Assembly (NCBI RefSeq): GCF_028389875.1
Contig: NC_084682.1
Span: forward strand, 4,102,001 to 4,166,000
Source of the DNA: Rhea pennata
Lineage: Eukaryota > Chordata > Aves > Rheiformes > Rheidae
Length of the DNA stretch: 64,000 nt
Direction: 5' to 3'
The position numbers and the translations under genes were made by a program. Numbering within the stretch: the stretch's first letter is position 1; every line of letters begins with the position of its first letter. The notes beneath the pieces are model-generated. The model worked only from the letters and a program-made list of their open reading frames with translations, did no database searches and had not been told where the DNA came from. This document shows positions 22,581-33,030 of this stretch, one piece after another.

Positions 22581-23520
22581 CCGGCCTCAGCACGCAGAGG
22601 TCTCGTAAGGACAAGCTGCAACAGGAGCAAGCGGGGTGAGGTTCGGGTGGGAGCCACAGAAGGTTCCCGGGTGCTCGAGCTGCTTCCCAACCCTAGCAAA
22701 AATGGCAAGAAACTTTACTGCTCTTAAGATGGAGCTGGTTAAAGAGATTATAAAACCCAGTGCCCTGGAGGTCCCTGCCAGGCCTGTAAGTGGGAAGATA
22801 AAATCAGCTCTACAGAAAACCTGACATATGGTATCAACCATCCTGCACTCGTGAGACGCACTCATTAGTGCAGCTACTTGATGCACAGTAAGCTACGAAG
22901 AACTAGATTTTTCCCAACCAAAGCAGTCTTCTGGCTCCCCAGCACCCGGCAGTGCCGGGGAGGAGAGCCAGCCCGCTCCCAGCTGCCGAGGTGCACCCTT
23001 ATTCATCAGCCCTTGGCCCTGGCTCCCTCTGATCCCTCGCCAGGCAGGTGCGCGGGGCGGAGTGAATAATTCATGACTGCAGCAGACTCGGATTCTGGGG
23101 CAGGTTGATCTGGCGTAGGCTTCGGAGAAGGCAATTAGCATCTAAATGGCCAATTAGAGAGACTCATTTCGCTATTCTGATATGCTAAAAAAGCCCAGGA
23201 GGCCTCACGTGTGGCAGGAGGTTGGCGCAGCCGAGCCGGCGCCTCCCGAGAAGCTTAGAAAGAACCGGCCGGAACAGCGACGGACAGAGACGAATCCCTC
23301 GTCGGAGGGGAAAAAAAACCCGACGCGCCGGGCGGGCAGCGCCGGAGGCAGCGTGCGGGGCCGCCCCGTGGGCGGGCTGCCGGGGCCGCGGGGCCCCGCG
23401 GAAGCAAAGCCGGCGGCTCGGCGCCCCTCGACGGCGCGGCGAGCGGCACACGCGTGGGCCCGGCGGCACGTCCAGGCCCGCGGCGCCGGGCGTTTTGGGG
23501 CTGAACACGCTGCTTCCAAC

Positions 23521-23577
23521 CCCCCCCCCACCCAAAAAAAAAAAAACAAAAAAAAAAAACAAAAAAAAAAACAAAAA
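23521..23577. repeat. C run followed by interrupted poly(A)
   Basis: A C-rich run, then three long A runs separated by single C bases. It is simple sequence inside the CpG island. Confidence 0.9.
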
Positions 23578-23860
23578 CACAGAACTCTCGCTGGTGTTAA
23601 CTGCACGAGGGGAAAAGTCCCCCGCGGGGCGCTGCCGCCTCCCCCCCGCCCTTCCCGGCTCACCGCCGCCGCGCAGCGCCCGCCCCGGCGATCGCGGAAA
23701 CGCCGCGCACCTGCGCCGCGCCGCCGAGCGGCCCCGCCCCCCGCCGGCCCCGCCCCCCGCCGGCCCCGCCCACCCCGCGCGGCCCCGCCCACCCCGAGCC
23801 GGCGCCCCCCGCGGGCCGAGCACCCCCTGGCGGCGCCCGCGCGGCGGCCGCGAAAGCCCG

Positions 23861-23891
23861 GAGCGGAGCGGAGCGGAGCGGAGCGGAGCGG
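23861..23891. repeat. (GAGCG)n pentamer repeat, about six copies
   Basis: Perfect GAGCG units inside the CpG island, just upstream of the GC boxes relative to RPH3AL transcription. Confidence 0.9.
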
Positions 23892-24600
23892 AACCTCCCG
23901 TCCCGGCGCCGCTCGCCGCACGCGGCCGCGCTATGGGGCGTGAAACGGGACCTCCCCCCCCGACACCCGGCAAAAATACACGCGCGCACACGGAGACACC
24001 TCGGCGACGGCGCGAGCAGGCAAACGAGCGCACGCCCCAGGCAGAAACCGCCTCCGGGCAGAAACCGCATCCCCAGCAAAAACAAGAATGAAATCAAATA
24101 CCCGCCCCCAGCCAAAAGAACCTGCGCCTCCACCCCAGCAAAAAGAGCCAACACTGCCTGCAAAAATCACCTCCAAGGAAGAACACCCCCAGCAAAAAAA
24201 GGAACACAAGCACTCTCCCCCCAAGAAAAAAAGAAAAACCCACCTCAGAAAAAAAAGGAAAAACCCAGTAGAAATATCCGCAGAAACGCACGCAGAGTGA
24301 AACCGCCCGCCTCCTGCAAAAACATGTCCCCCCCGCGCAGCAAACGCACCGGGGGCCCCGGCTGCAGCGCCCGCGGGGCCGGCCCCGAGCTGCCTCCGCA
24401 GACGCGGCCCCGAGAGCCGCGGTGGGGGGAGGCACCGCGGCGGGGGGGAAGGCCCGGGGGGCGGTGGGGTGGGAGGGGGCCCGTGCCAGGCCCCGCTCCC
24501 CGGGCCGAGCCGGCTGCTCCCCCCGCCGACGGCACCGGGCGGCGCTGGCGCGGCCGCCCGACGGGGGCGAGTCCCGCGTTTTCCCACGTTATCTGAAAGT

Positions 24601-26700
24601 TTCTAGAAACCTTACTGCGAAAATCACCTCGCTCTCTGCGTCAACGGATCGCAGCTTAAAAATATAAACCCAGCGGCCAGGAACGGGGCCCGGGGAGCAC
24701 GGGAGCCGGGGTTACGTTAGGCAGTCAGATAAACGTACGCTTCCCACTTAAAAAACAAGATTTTAGATCGTTACAGCTTGGGCTTCTCATTTTGGGGCGA
24801 GCGCAAGGCAGGGCAGGCCTCGGCGCGGCCCCTCTGCTCCGGGCACTGCCGGGGGAGCTCGGGGGCACGCGGAAACGCGCGAGGTTTTAGCACCGGCCCG
24901 CGGCCTGGGCGAGCTAACGCAGCACCGAGCTGTTAGCGTCGCGGAAAAGCTCCTAACAAGCTGCGTAGCTCAGTGCTGCTCACTCCGCCGCTTTACGGCT
25001 GCGCAGAGAACGGGACACCAGCGTTTAAAAAGCAGCAAACAAACCAGACAGAACCTTTACTTAAAATTCAGCTATTTCAACAATGTATTTAGAGTCCTCC
25101 TGTCCGTACTGCCCATTCGTCCTAAAGTACCGCTAATCATTGCTATTAGTTTATTCCTCAATAATATGCATTGCATTATCCCTGAGCATTTAATGATTCA
25201 TGTATGTTGTAAAACTAACAGGGAAAGCCCTTGTGGCTGTTGGGGAAACGACGTCTGTGATGTGATATTTGAAGGCTAAAACGACTTACAGGCATACATA
25301 CTTACCGAGCATTTCAAACAGAGCCAGCTACACGGTTGGGACTGGAATCCAGCCCTCTGGTCTCCTGGCCGGTGATCTAATTGCCAAGCACAGTGTTTTA
25401 TTTTGTTACAAAAACATGCATTGTATAGGTCCCCCAGAGCTGACATTTTTGAGATGCAGAGCATATACAGTGAAAAATGGGCTTATCCATAGTATGGGCT
25501 TACCCCGTGGTATCTACTAACTAGAAGCCTGTATTGCAATATGATTTTAGAAACACGTCAGTGAGCGGGCTGCCCTGCACCCACCTGCTTCAGCAGAAGA
25601 GCAACATCTATCACGCTGTGTCCTGCTACAGTGTTGAAATTAAAAACAAGCAGAAAAAGCCAAGGGCACGCAGAAGGAAGTATTTCGAAGTTAGATGGCA
25701 CATCTGAAAGGAGCAAAAGGTTTCTAGTTTCCTGACGCCCTCCTAAAAGATACAGCTCTGATTTAAAAGTTTTTCTTAATATCTCTTTGTTTGCACTTTT
25801 ATAAAGCAATTAAGGTTTATATATAGCTTTTCTGCTGTTTAGTACTTTAAACACTGCACGATACTGGGATGCTTGCGCAGACTTTTGTGGCGACGGGGGC
25901 GTGCTTCAGAACAGCTTCAGAGCTCCCTAGATTCCAACAATGTCATTGCATGTAAATCTGGAGCGTTTGCAAACAGATAACCAAATGAACAATAAAAAGT
26001 AAATGAAAAATCCTATTATGAATTAATTAACTGATGTTCTATTGTATCCATTTCTGCTCTGCTGGAGGTACGAACAAAATCAGCACGCCTGCAAATCCAG
26101 AAGGGTTTAACACCACATTAACTGTCTAGAAAAACAACACAGCATTTCTCCCAAAATGATAGTTTGTGACCACCTACCTCGCTCATATAAAGTTTCACAC
26201 GTAACACAATCGAGTAAATATAGCATAAAAGCCAGACTGATGTAGCATTTGAACATCTACATTTTTATCCAAAATTAAAAAGAAATTATTGTCTGGTTAA
26301 ATACTTGTTATATTTAAAAAGGACAACTGCTTCAGCTGCAGGATGTGCTGAAGTCCACAGCAGAGACTCTCCCTGTAAAAATAAAACTGTACCAGATGAA
26401 AGACTCAAATACATACTGGAGGGGATTTTCAGCTGTCTTCGAGGCACTTTTTCAAGCATCTTACTAAACTGATAAAGCCACAACATTTGTTTTCTTCTGT
26501 TTTTCTTTAAATACAGACAGTTTTATATAGGAAATGCCTTCCTCGAATGTGCAACAGTAATGCCTGATGTAAGAGAAACAAAAGGGGATCTCAGACTGGC
26601 AGGATATATTACATATTTATTTCCAAGTAAATACCATAACAAACAGAAAAATTTTGAATAAAAAATAAAAAGACCTCCCTATATTACAGTTTTCAGAACA
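24601..26700. other. Intergenic DNA between RPH3AL promoter and RFLNB 3' end
   Basis: The composition shifts from GC-rich to AT-rich at about 25.0 kb. No coding exon, RNA gene or repeat family is recognised. In human the small gene LIAT1 lies in this interval on the opposite strand, but no LIAT1 coding sequence was identified here. Confidence 0.5.
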
Positions 26701-26706
26701 TTTATT
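26701..26706 (-). terminator. Candidate RFLNB polyadenylation signal
   Basis: AATAAA on the minus strand, about 1.9 kb past the RFLNB stop; a second AATAAA lies at 26616-26621. No AATAAA was seen closer to the stop, so a 3' UTR of about 1.9-2 kb is inferred. Confidence 0.35.
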
Positions 26707-28630
26707 ACTAGTTAAAATGAGAAAATCAAGAGGAGGAGCTGGGGAATGTCACAGACACCAGAGCACTTGCGCAGAGCTAATCAGAGCTTCGCAAATGTTG
26801 GATCTCCGATAATTTAAAAAGCATCTCTACCGATTAAAGTACGTTTGAGAGGTACACGGTTAAACCTGCTTGTTTTATACATCGGGTGTTTTATCCTAAA
26901 GGCGTAACGTAAGGGTCGTTTCGTTTCTAATTTAACCAGGAAGGAGTAACGATTACAACTTAACGCAGTCTCTCAGCTCTCCCGGCGGTGAATTCACGGG
27001 CAGGGCGCAGCCGGGGCGGTCCGGGCACCTCGGTGCTCCCGCACGCCGTGCCATGCCGTGCCATGCCGTGCCATGCCGTGCCGTGCCGTGCCGCGGCGGC
27101 TCCCCCGAGGAGACCCTGGCTCACGCCCCCTCCGAGCGGCCGGGCCCCGGGGCGCCACGGCGTGCCCGGCACCGAGGAGCTCAGCGGGAAGGCTGTGCTG
27201 CTCCGACGAGCAGCGAAGGCGACCCGAACTCGGCACGTCCCCCGCGTCCACGGCACGCTGCGTCCCCCGGGAACTGTTGTAGGGTCTGGTTTTCTCAGGC
27301 AAGTACCAAAGATTAAGGACGTTCTGCCTTGAGCTAATATATAAAAAAACAAACACGAAACCACGCAAGCTCAAGCCTTCCGTCCCCGCTGCGCTTTCAG
27401 CCCCGCGGGAACCCTTGCGCGCCGCTCAGCACGCGTGCACGCCCTCACCTCAGCACCCTCTCCGCACCCCGCTGCAGGAAAACCTCCCGGGCAAGGTAGG
27501 AAATCTCCACGTTGCTACTTCCATCAAAGCACATGACAAACTAACGCACACACCATCCAGCTGGACTTCGCAGAATCCGAAGTTATTCCCTTTGGCCATA
27601 AAACACACCCGTGTTCCTGCCTACCTCTTCCTCGGAAAGGACCCGCAGCCGCCACCACGACGGCTCCCGCGCCCGATCCCAGCACGTCCTTCCCCGCCCG
27701 CGGCCCATCGCACGCTGCGGGTTTTCCAAACCTTTCCTGGTTACTAACTCGGCCAGTGCGGGCAGCACAGGCAAGACTGGCCGCCGCCGCCTTCGAGACC
27801 TCGCTGCCGAGGGCTGGCTTTGCAGCAGCACTTTTCAACCTGACGCTCTCCGTTACGAGTCCACCTACCCGCGCGCGAACGTGCGCGTGTTACACTGAGA
27901 CAACAGGGTTGCAGGAGTCGGCACGGAAAACGCGCTGTTCCGCTCGCCCGAATAACGTGAATAACCTGATCCCTGCTTGGCTGCCTGGAGCTGCAAGAGC
28001 AGTTTTCTCCCACTCCGCTCCTAAATCCTCTTTCCAAATCGCACCTCTGAACCGGACGTGAATGCAGCAGGGTAACATTTCTGTACGTGTTAAATGCAGA
28101 GTTCCAGATTTTCTCCCGGTTAGCTTCTTCCAGGAAATTTCAGGAGATCGTTGTGTCAGAGAAAACAGCCCCATGGTTTAAATTGACACAAATGATAGCT
28201 CTGCTCGTATGTAATCAAATGATCTGGTAGATTTTCTGCAAGAGAGCGAACTGCCCTTATTTTTGCACACCGCTACAAAGCGGCGAATGCATTTCCACCT
28301 GTCAGACGCTATTCCCGATTCTTCCCTACCTGTGAAATCGCAATTAACTTTTTCTCTAGAAAAATACTTCCCCTTATTTCTATCTGATTACTGCATTGCA
28401 GGGGAGGGGAGGGGAACTAACAACTTTTAAGGCAACGAAACAAGCTCCTTACGAAGGGATGCTCCCGCGGAAGACTGGGGTCAGGCCATTCTCGTGCTTA
28501 AAGCAGGAATTAAGAGCTGAGACAGGCGGCGACAAGTAGGGTCCCTTACCCCGGCCGGAGCGCTGCGGTCTGCCCCCCCTTTAGCTAACGGGGGGCTAGC
28601 GCAGCGCCCGGGCCGGACCGCAGCCGGCAG
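26707..28630 (-). other. Probable RFLNB 3' UTR
   Basis: The stretch between the RFLNB stop and the first downstream AATAAA. The middle part (26980-28060) is GC-rich and contains a pentamer repeat at 27044-27093. Assignment as UTR is inferred only from the absence of a nearer polyA signal. A separate CpG-island transcript cannot be ruled out. Confidence 0.35.
27044..27093. repeat. GCCGT/GCCAT pentamer repeat
   Basis: Ten pentamer units, first alternating GCCGT and GCCAT, then only GCCGT. The repeat creates several ATG words on the plus strand that have no coding meaning. Confidence 0.9.
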
Positions 28631-28961
28631 TCAGCAACCGTCCAGGACGCAGTCGTTCCCCAGGGACTCCGACGTTTCCAGCTCGACGCTGGAGAGGAAG
28701 CGCCGCAGGGATTTCCGACGGTTGTAATCCAGGGTGGTGGTGTACACAGCCTTGGCGTGCTTCGGGTAGACGATGGTGGTGCTGGTGAAGCGCAGGGGCT
28801 TGTTGCGGGGCTCGAAGCGGAGCTCCGCTTTGTAACTGCGCCACGTGCAGTTCGGGACGCACACGACCGTCTGGCTGCAGGACGAAACGCTTAAGCCCAC
28901 GGGCATGTAGACGTCGTCGATGAAGTGCTTCTCTGAGTCGTATTTAACTGAGGACGTGTAC
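28631..28961 (-). CDS. RFLNB: RFLNB coding exon 3 (residues 105-214 and stop)
   Basis: The acceptor GTACTTCAG is followed by G, which completes Arg105. The exon encodes YTSSVKYDSEKHFIDDV and continues through the conserved refilin body to RRFLSSVELE. It ends NDCVLDGC and TGA at 28633-28631. The reading is continuous and closely matches human refilin B. Confidence 0.95.
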
Positions 28962-30025
28962 CTGAAGTACCAGAGAGAGACGGAGGCGGGTTTCAATTCC
29001 ACCGCGGGACGGCAGGCAGCACTTGTCGGAAAAAGAGCTGGCAGGACTCTAGGTCGCATCCTCAGCTCTGGACCCGGCCGCTGAGCCGCGAGGACAGCCG
29101 CCAAGCACAGAAACCGTCTACCGGCAAAACCGACGCTGCTGCAGCGCCCGGGTTGCGAGAGGCGGCCCCCCTCCTCCCCGCCGTGCGCCCAGGGGTTGCC
29201 CTCAGCACGTTGCAGCGCGTTGAAAAGCATGCCCGTGGACATCCCTTAATGCTGACTTTTAGTTCATGCAACTGGCGATAGTTGGTAAGACAGAAACTTC
29301 TTATTACAAAGTCACAGGAAAAGCAAAATTCCTTTCCTCTAATAAAACAGCCTCTCGGAAAGACTACCGCACCGAAGACCTTCCCTCGCGACGGCGTTCA
29401 ACCTGCACAAGGGCGATGCTTGGGAGCCATGCAACGAAATAAAAAGCAGGAGAGCAAAATCCAGGAAGTCTTCCTGGAAAAAAGCCTTTCCCTGCGAGAG
29501 CGCCCGGGGCCGGGCCCGCGCAGCAGCTCTGCGAGGGGAGCCGCTCGGGCCAGGCCCGGCGCGCCGCGGCGGTTACCTGATTTCCGTCGGCGGCAAGGGG
29601 TCAAACTCGACGCCTTCGCCGAAGGAGAGCGGACAGAGCCTCGGCGGGCAGCCGGAGAGCGAGGGGCTGGGGGGCGACGCGGAGGTCTGCGAAGGAGCAA
29701 AAATAACATAAAATAAAGAGAAACGAAATAAAAGAGCCGTTTTAAGGGCGGGCGCCGGCCGCAGCCCGGGCGGGGGCGGGGGCGGCCGGCACCTCGGCGC
29801 CCTCCCCGCGGGCGCGCTCACCGCGGCGGCCGGCGCGGCGCCGTCGGGCTCCGGGAAGCCGCCGGGCGAGCGGCGCTCGGGGCTGCCGGCCGGCAGCGGC
29901 CAGGCGCCGGGGCCCGGGCCGGGGCTGGGGGGCAGCCCGGAGTCGGGGCTGTCCAGCGGCCCGTCGCCGCGCTTCCTCGCGTCCGGCAGCTCGGGCACCT
30001 CCCGCAGGCTCAGCCGCCCCACCAT
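28631..30025 (-). CDS. RFLNB: RFLNB (refilin B, FAM101B), complete coding span, three exons
   Basis: The coding sequence joins 30025-29822, 29686-29577 and 28961-28631: 645 nt, 214 residues, the same length as human refilin B. The N-terminus MVGRLSLREVPELPDARK and the segment LDSPDSGLPPSP match human FAM101B. They are followed by a proline-rich variable region, then RLCPLSFGEGVEFDPLPP, and the conserved C-terminal body ending YNRRKSLRRFLSSVELE. Refilins bind filamins and reorganise actin into perinuclear bundles; they are cytoplasmic and short-lived. Introns are small (135 and 615 nt). The gene lies between RPH3AL and VPS53 on the same strand, as in human. Intron 1 is stop-free and a multiple of three, so its retention would keep the frame. 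Confidence 0.95.
28962..29576 (-). other. RFLNB: RFLNB intron 2 (615 nt)
   Basis: Bounded by GTAACC and ACTTCAG. The part from an ATG at 29242 down to exon 3 is open in the exon 3 frame. Otherwise nothing is recognised. Confidence 0.8.
29577..29686 (-). CDS. RFLNB: RFLNB coding exon 2 (residues 69-105)
   Basis: The acceptor TCCTTCGCAG precedes TSASPPSPSLSGCPP and the conserved RLCPLSFGEGVEFDPLPP. The exon ends two bases into Arg105 before the donor GTAACC. Confidence 0.92.
29687..29821 (-). other. RFLNB: RFLNB intron 1 (135 nt, stop-free)
   Basis: A short intron with a good pyrimidine-rich 3' end. It is 45 codons long in the reading frame and contains no stop, so unspliced transcripts would still encode an in-frame protein. 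Confidence 0.85.
29822..30025 (-). CDS. RFLNB: RFLNB coding exon 1 (residues 1-68)
   Basis: The ATG at 30025-30023 has a strong context (GGCCATGG). The exon is exactly 68 codons and ends in phase 0 at the donor CGCG|GTGAGC. It encodes the conserved MVGRLSL start and the SPDSGLPPSP motif, then a Gly/Pro/Ala-rich stretch typical of refilin N-termini. Confidence 0.93.
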
Positions 30026-30150
30026 GGCCCGGCGCGGCTCGGCACGGCACGGCTCGGCTCGGCGCGGCTCCGCCGGCAGCGCCCGGGGCGGGGCGGGGCT
30101 GGGGGCGGGGCAAAACAACAGGCCCCGCCCCCCGCCCCGCCCCCCCCGGC
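30026..30150 (-). promoter_or_regulatory. RFLNB: RFLNB promoter region with GC boxes
   Basis: Immediately upstream of the RFLNB ATG are pentamer runs (GGCTC/GGCAC on the plus strand, 30034-30070). Clustered GC boxes (GGGGCGGGGC and its complement) follow at 30084-30150. No TATA box is placed at a usable distance; the AT-rich tract at 30298-30370 is too far and too repetitive to count as one. This looks like a CpG-island promoter. Confidence 0.5.
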
Positions 30151-30297
30151 AGGAGCGCGGACCCCGAAGGGCACCGGGGGGCTGGGGGGGCGGTGGGAAA
30201 AGGCCCCGGAAAGGGGTCACGGTGAATCGCAGCAGCCCCTTCCCTGGCGGCGGCGGCCGCACGGACGTGCTGGCTGACAACACACTGCAACAATAGT

Positions 30298-30370
30298 AAA
30301 AAAATTATATATATTATATATGTATTAAAAAATACATATATATAATATATATATTATATATAAAATACAT
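30298..30370. repeat. AT-rich imperfect palindrome
   Basis: TATATATTATATATGTATT and its near-complement AATACATATATATAATAT flank a short A run. The tract can fold as a hairpin or cruciform. It lies about 270 nt upstream of the RFLNB ATG. Confidence 0.8.
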
Positions 30371-33007
30371 TTCTATCTAATAGTACCTGCGCCGCAGCAG
30401 GCTCACTGGGGCACCGCTGGCACCCCGTCGCCGTCAGACCGTAACGCCACAACTCCCGCCGGGACCGACCAGCTGTGGGGCCCGGGAAGCAGCCGGGGCC
30501 AAAAATCCCGCTTTTACCGACGGCGCCAACCCGGCCGAGGAGGGGACCGGCGTTTTCCTGTGTTCCTGCTGCGGTCTTGCACGGCTGTAACCCCCGCTCC
30601 CTCCGCAGCAGCTCCCTGCGTTTTGCAGTGAGCGGCGGCGCTGGAGAGTTGCAGCTCCCCCGAGGGCAGGGAAACCCCAAAACGGCGCCCGCACCGTTCA
30701 CTGCAGTCCGGGGGCTTTGCCCGCTCTGCCCCCAAAACAGCACTTGCAGCATTAAGTGCAATTTTTGGGGCAGAGCAGGCAAAGCAAGAAACAGGAGGGA
30801 AAGGCCAGTCTCGCCTTGTGCAAGAATTAATAGAGTGTTTTTTTTTTTTTTTTTTTGAAAATCCTAATGAAATAATCGTGCCGTGTCATCAGATTCGGTG
30901 GGGGAATACTCCTGCGGAGGGAAAGCAGAGGCTCGCGGCGGCCAAAGTAAACACTTCGCCGTGCAGCAAGCAGCCGTCAGGCCCGACGGGTCCAGCACAA
31001 GCGAACCCAAACCCTTGAAAAGAATTCCTCCGCTACCCCCAAATTAAAAGCAGAACGGCGCTCTCGGCCGTAGGCGTCTGTGGTTTGCAGCTATGCAGCG
31101 CTGGGAACTCCGGATGCCTCCTCAAGGCATTTACATTCCTTTGAAGAAATACTATGAGGTTGTTTGTCTTTGCTGAGAAACGCAGATGGAGAGGAGGAGG
31201 AAAAAAAAAGAACATAAATTTTGATTGGAACTGCTGGAGTCTGAGGAAAAAGTGTTGGACAGGTGTTCTGTTGCTTTTGATTAAAATATCATCGAAAAAT
31301 ATATATATATTGGGGTTTCTGTGAATAACGGGAAAGCTGAGCCCTTGGAAATCGCCCCTAAAAGCCCCTTTCTGGAATCGGACGCCTGCAGAGCAGCTTC
31401 CAGAAGAGCAAGAGCAGCGCTGCAGAGCCCCCAAAAAGGAGGATTCTGCCAGTAACAGGGTGAGCGGGATTCACATATATGATTTTATACGTGCACGTAT
31501 GTTTGGGCAAGGCACAAGGCAACGCGCGCCCTGCCCGGCCGGCGGCTCGAGGCCCGGACCGAGCCCCTGCCTCTTAGCGACTTCCAAAGGAAGAATTCGG
31601 CTCTTGCAAAAAATGTCCCAGGCAAGCTAGGATTAATCAGAAACCTTCCTGTTATTTCGGCAGAGAAAGGCAGCGTGTCCCGGAGCGCCGGGACTCGGCT
31701 CGGCGGAGACGGGGCGCGAGGGAGGGAAGAGGCGGCACCCGCGCCGAGTCCCCGGGGCCGCCGGAGCCCTCGGCCCGCGTCCGTGCGCGGCTCGTCCACA
31801 AAGAACACCCCAAAGCTGAACACCGGCAACCATTTAATTCATTTTAGTCTGATACGCCAATGTACAACCAGCAATAGCCCTCTACCAAAAAAAAAAAAAG
31901 AAAAAAAAAGTAAAAAGTGGCTTTTATACAGGAAAAAAAGACCCACCCATTCATCCCCTGGAGACACAAACTCCCAACAGCTAACATGTACACATACAGA
32001 AGTGCCAATGCTGATAAATACCCAAGAGTCAGGGGGAATAAAAACCTTTTAAACCTGAAAGTGGAAAAATATAAACTTGCCTTCTTAAAAAAAAAAGAAA
32101 GAAAGAAAGAAGAAAAAGAAAAGAGAAAGGAGGAACTCAAAATACCCAGGCCTACAGCATTCTTCCAAAGGTTGAAGCTAGAAATCCATTTTTCCTTTTC
32201 TCTTTGGAATTAAACACAGAAAATGGAACAGGAGAAGCCTTCTGGGAGAGAGACGTGACGATAACTTGAATGTAGTCTTCAGCTATTCACGATTTATTTA
32301 GCAAGTTGTCACGGACATCGCAAAGAGAAATTAATCTAAAAGAAATTATTTATCATCCACCCTGGGAATAATGAATCTCTGCAAACCCTGTATTCCTTCC
32401 GCCCTGGCTGCTGCACTTGCTAACGCAGGAACGGCTCTGCGCGTACACCTTAGCGTCACTCGCCCTCCGGGAAAGGCTGCTCCTAATCCCGCCGGGCTTC
32501 CAACGCTGTTTTTGTCACTTGACATACCCCAAGTGCAAACGCGACTCCTTGTGAAATCAGGATAGGAAACGAGAAACTCAGTGAAGTAACAACAGATTTA
32601 GAGAATATTTCTAAAAAAAATGGAATAGTTTCTGGAATCCCTCCTGCCAACCGTTCCGACGCGAGTCCCCGCTGCTCCGAGTGCTGCCTGCTCCCGATGG
32701 ACGTCGCGGCCGCGGCTCTCCCGGCCGAGCAGCGGCATCCTCCACCGGGCTCCGGTCTCGGGGACCCGCAAAAAAGATTTCCAGTGGGGCTACCAGCGAG
32801 GTGGTGCATGCCCGCGTGGAGGCTCCTCCGGAAGCTCAGGCAAAGGTCAGTTCAGCAGAGCTCAGGTCCACCAACCCCAGCCCAAGCCCTGCTCCGTGGC
32901 TGGGTGCCAGCGGGAGCAGAAAGGTGACACAGGTTATCCAAAACACTTCACCTCTGGTTCTCCTCTCCTCTGCACTGGCTCAAGCTGATGCTGGGAGGAA
33001 GAGACCA

Positions 33008-33030
33008 AGGAGGAGGAGGAGGAGGAGGAG
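33008..33030. repeat. (AGG)n microsatellite
   Basis: Uninterrupted AGG triplets, intergenic, just beyond the VPS53 3' end. Confidence 0.9.

Larger units (their letters stand above)
19026..23219 (-). other. RPH3AL 5' intron region between non-coding first exon(s) and the ATG exon
   Basis: Contains the inverted exon copy at 20525-20636, a C12 run at 20198-20209, an A/T run at 21440-21464 and a candidate non-coding exon at about 22439. Extent as intron is inferred from the acceptor at 19026 and the CpG islands upstream. No other coding sequence is recognisable. Confidence 0.45.
23220..24600. promoter_or_regulatory. CpG island, likely RPH3AL promoter, with GC boxes
   Basis: This is the densest CpG stretch in the window. 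Repeated CCCCGCCC GC boxes occur at 23731-23800. On the minus strand a donor GCG|GTGAGC has its last exonic base at 23664, so a short first exon at about 23664-23710 with the GC boxes immediately upstream is plausible. A (GAGCG)n array follows at 23861-23891. Divergent transcription toward RFLNB is possible, but no plus-strand gene is recognisable. Confidence 0.5.

Noticed and set aside
24088-24300. Calling the lysine-rich frame LIAT1
   Set aside because: Position and lysine content fit, but no conserved LIAT1 segment or splice structure could be recognised, so no gene was annotated.
23185-24596. Several open frames of 210-290 codons in the promoter island
   Set aside because: They pass through homopolymers and GC boxes and exist simultaneously in several frames. 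Composition explains them.
30298-30370. TATA box for RFLNB
   Set aside because: The AT tract is a long palindromic simple repeat about 270 nt from the ATG and outside the GC-box cluster. A CpG-island promoter without TATA is more likely.
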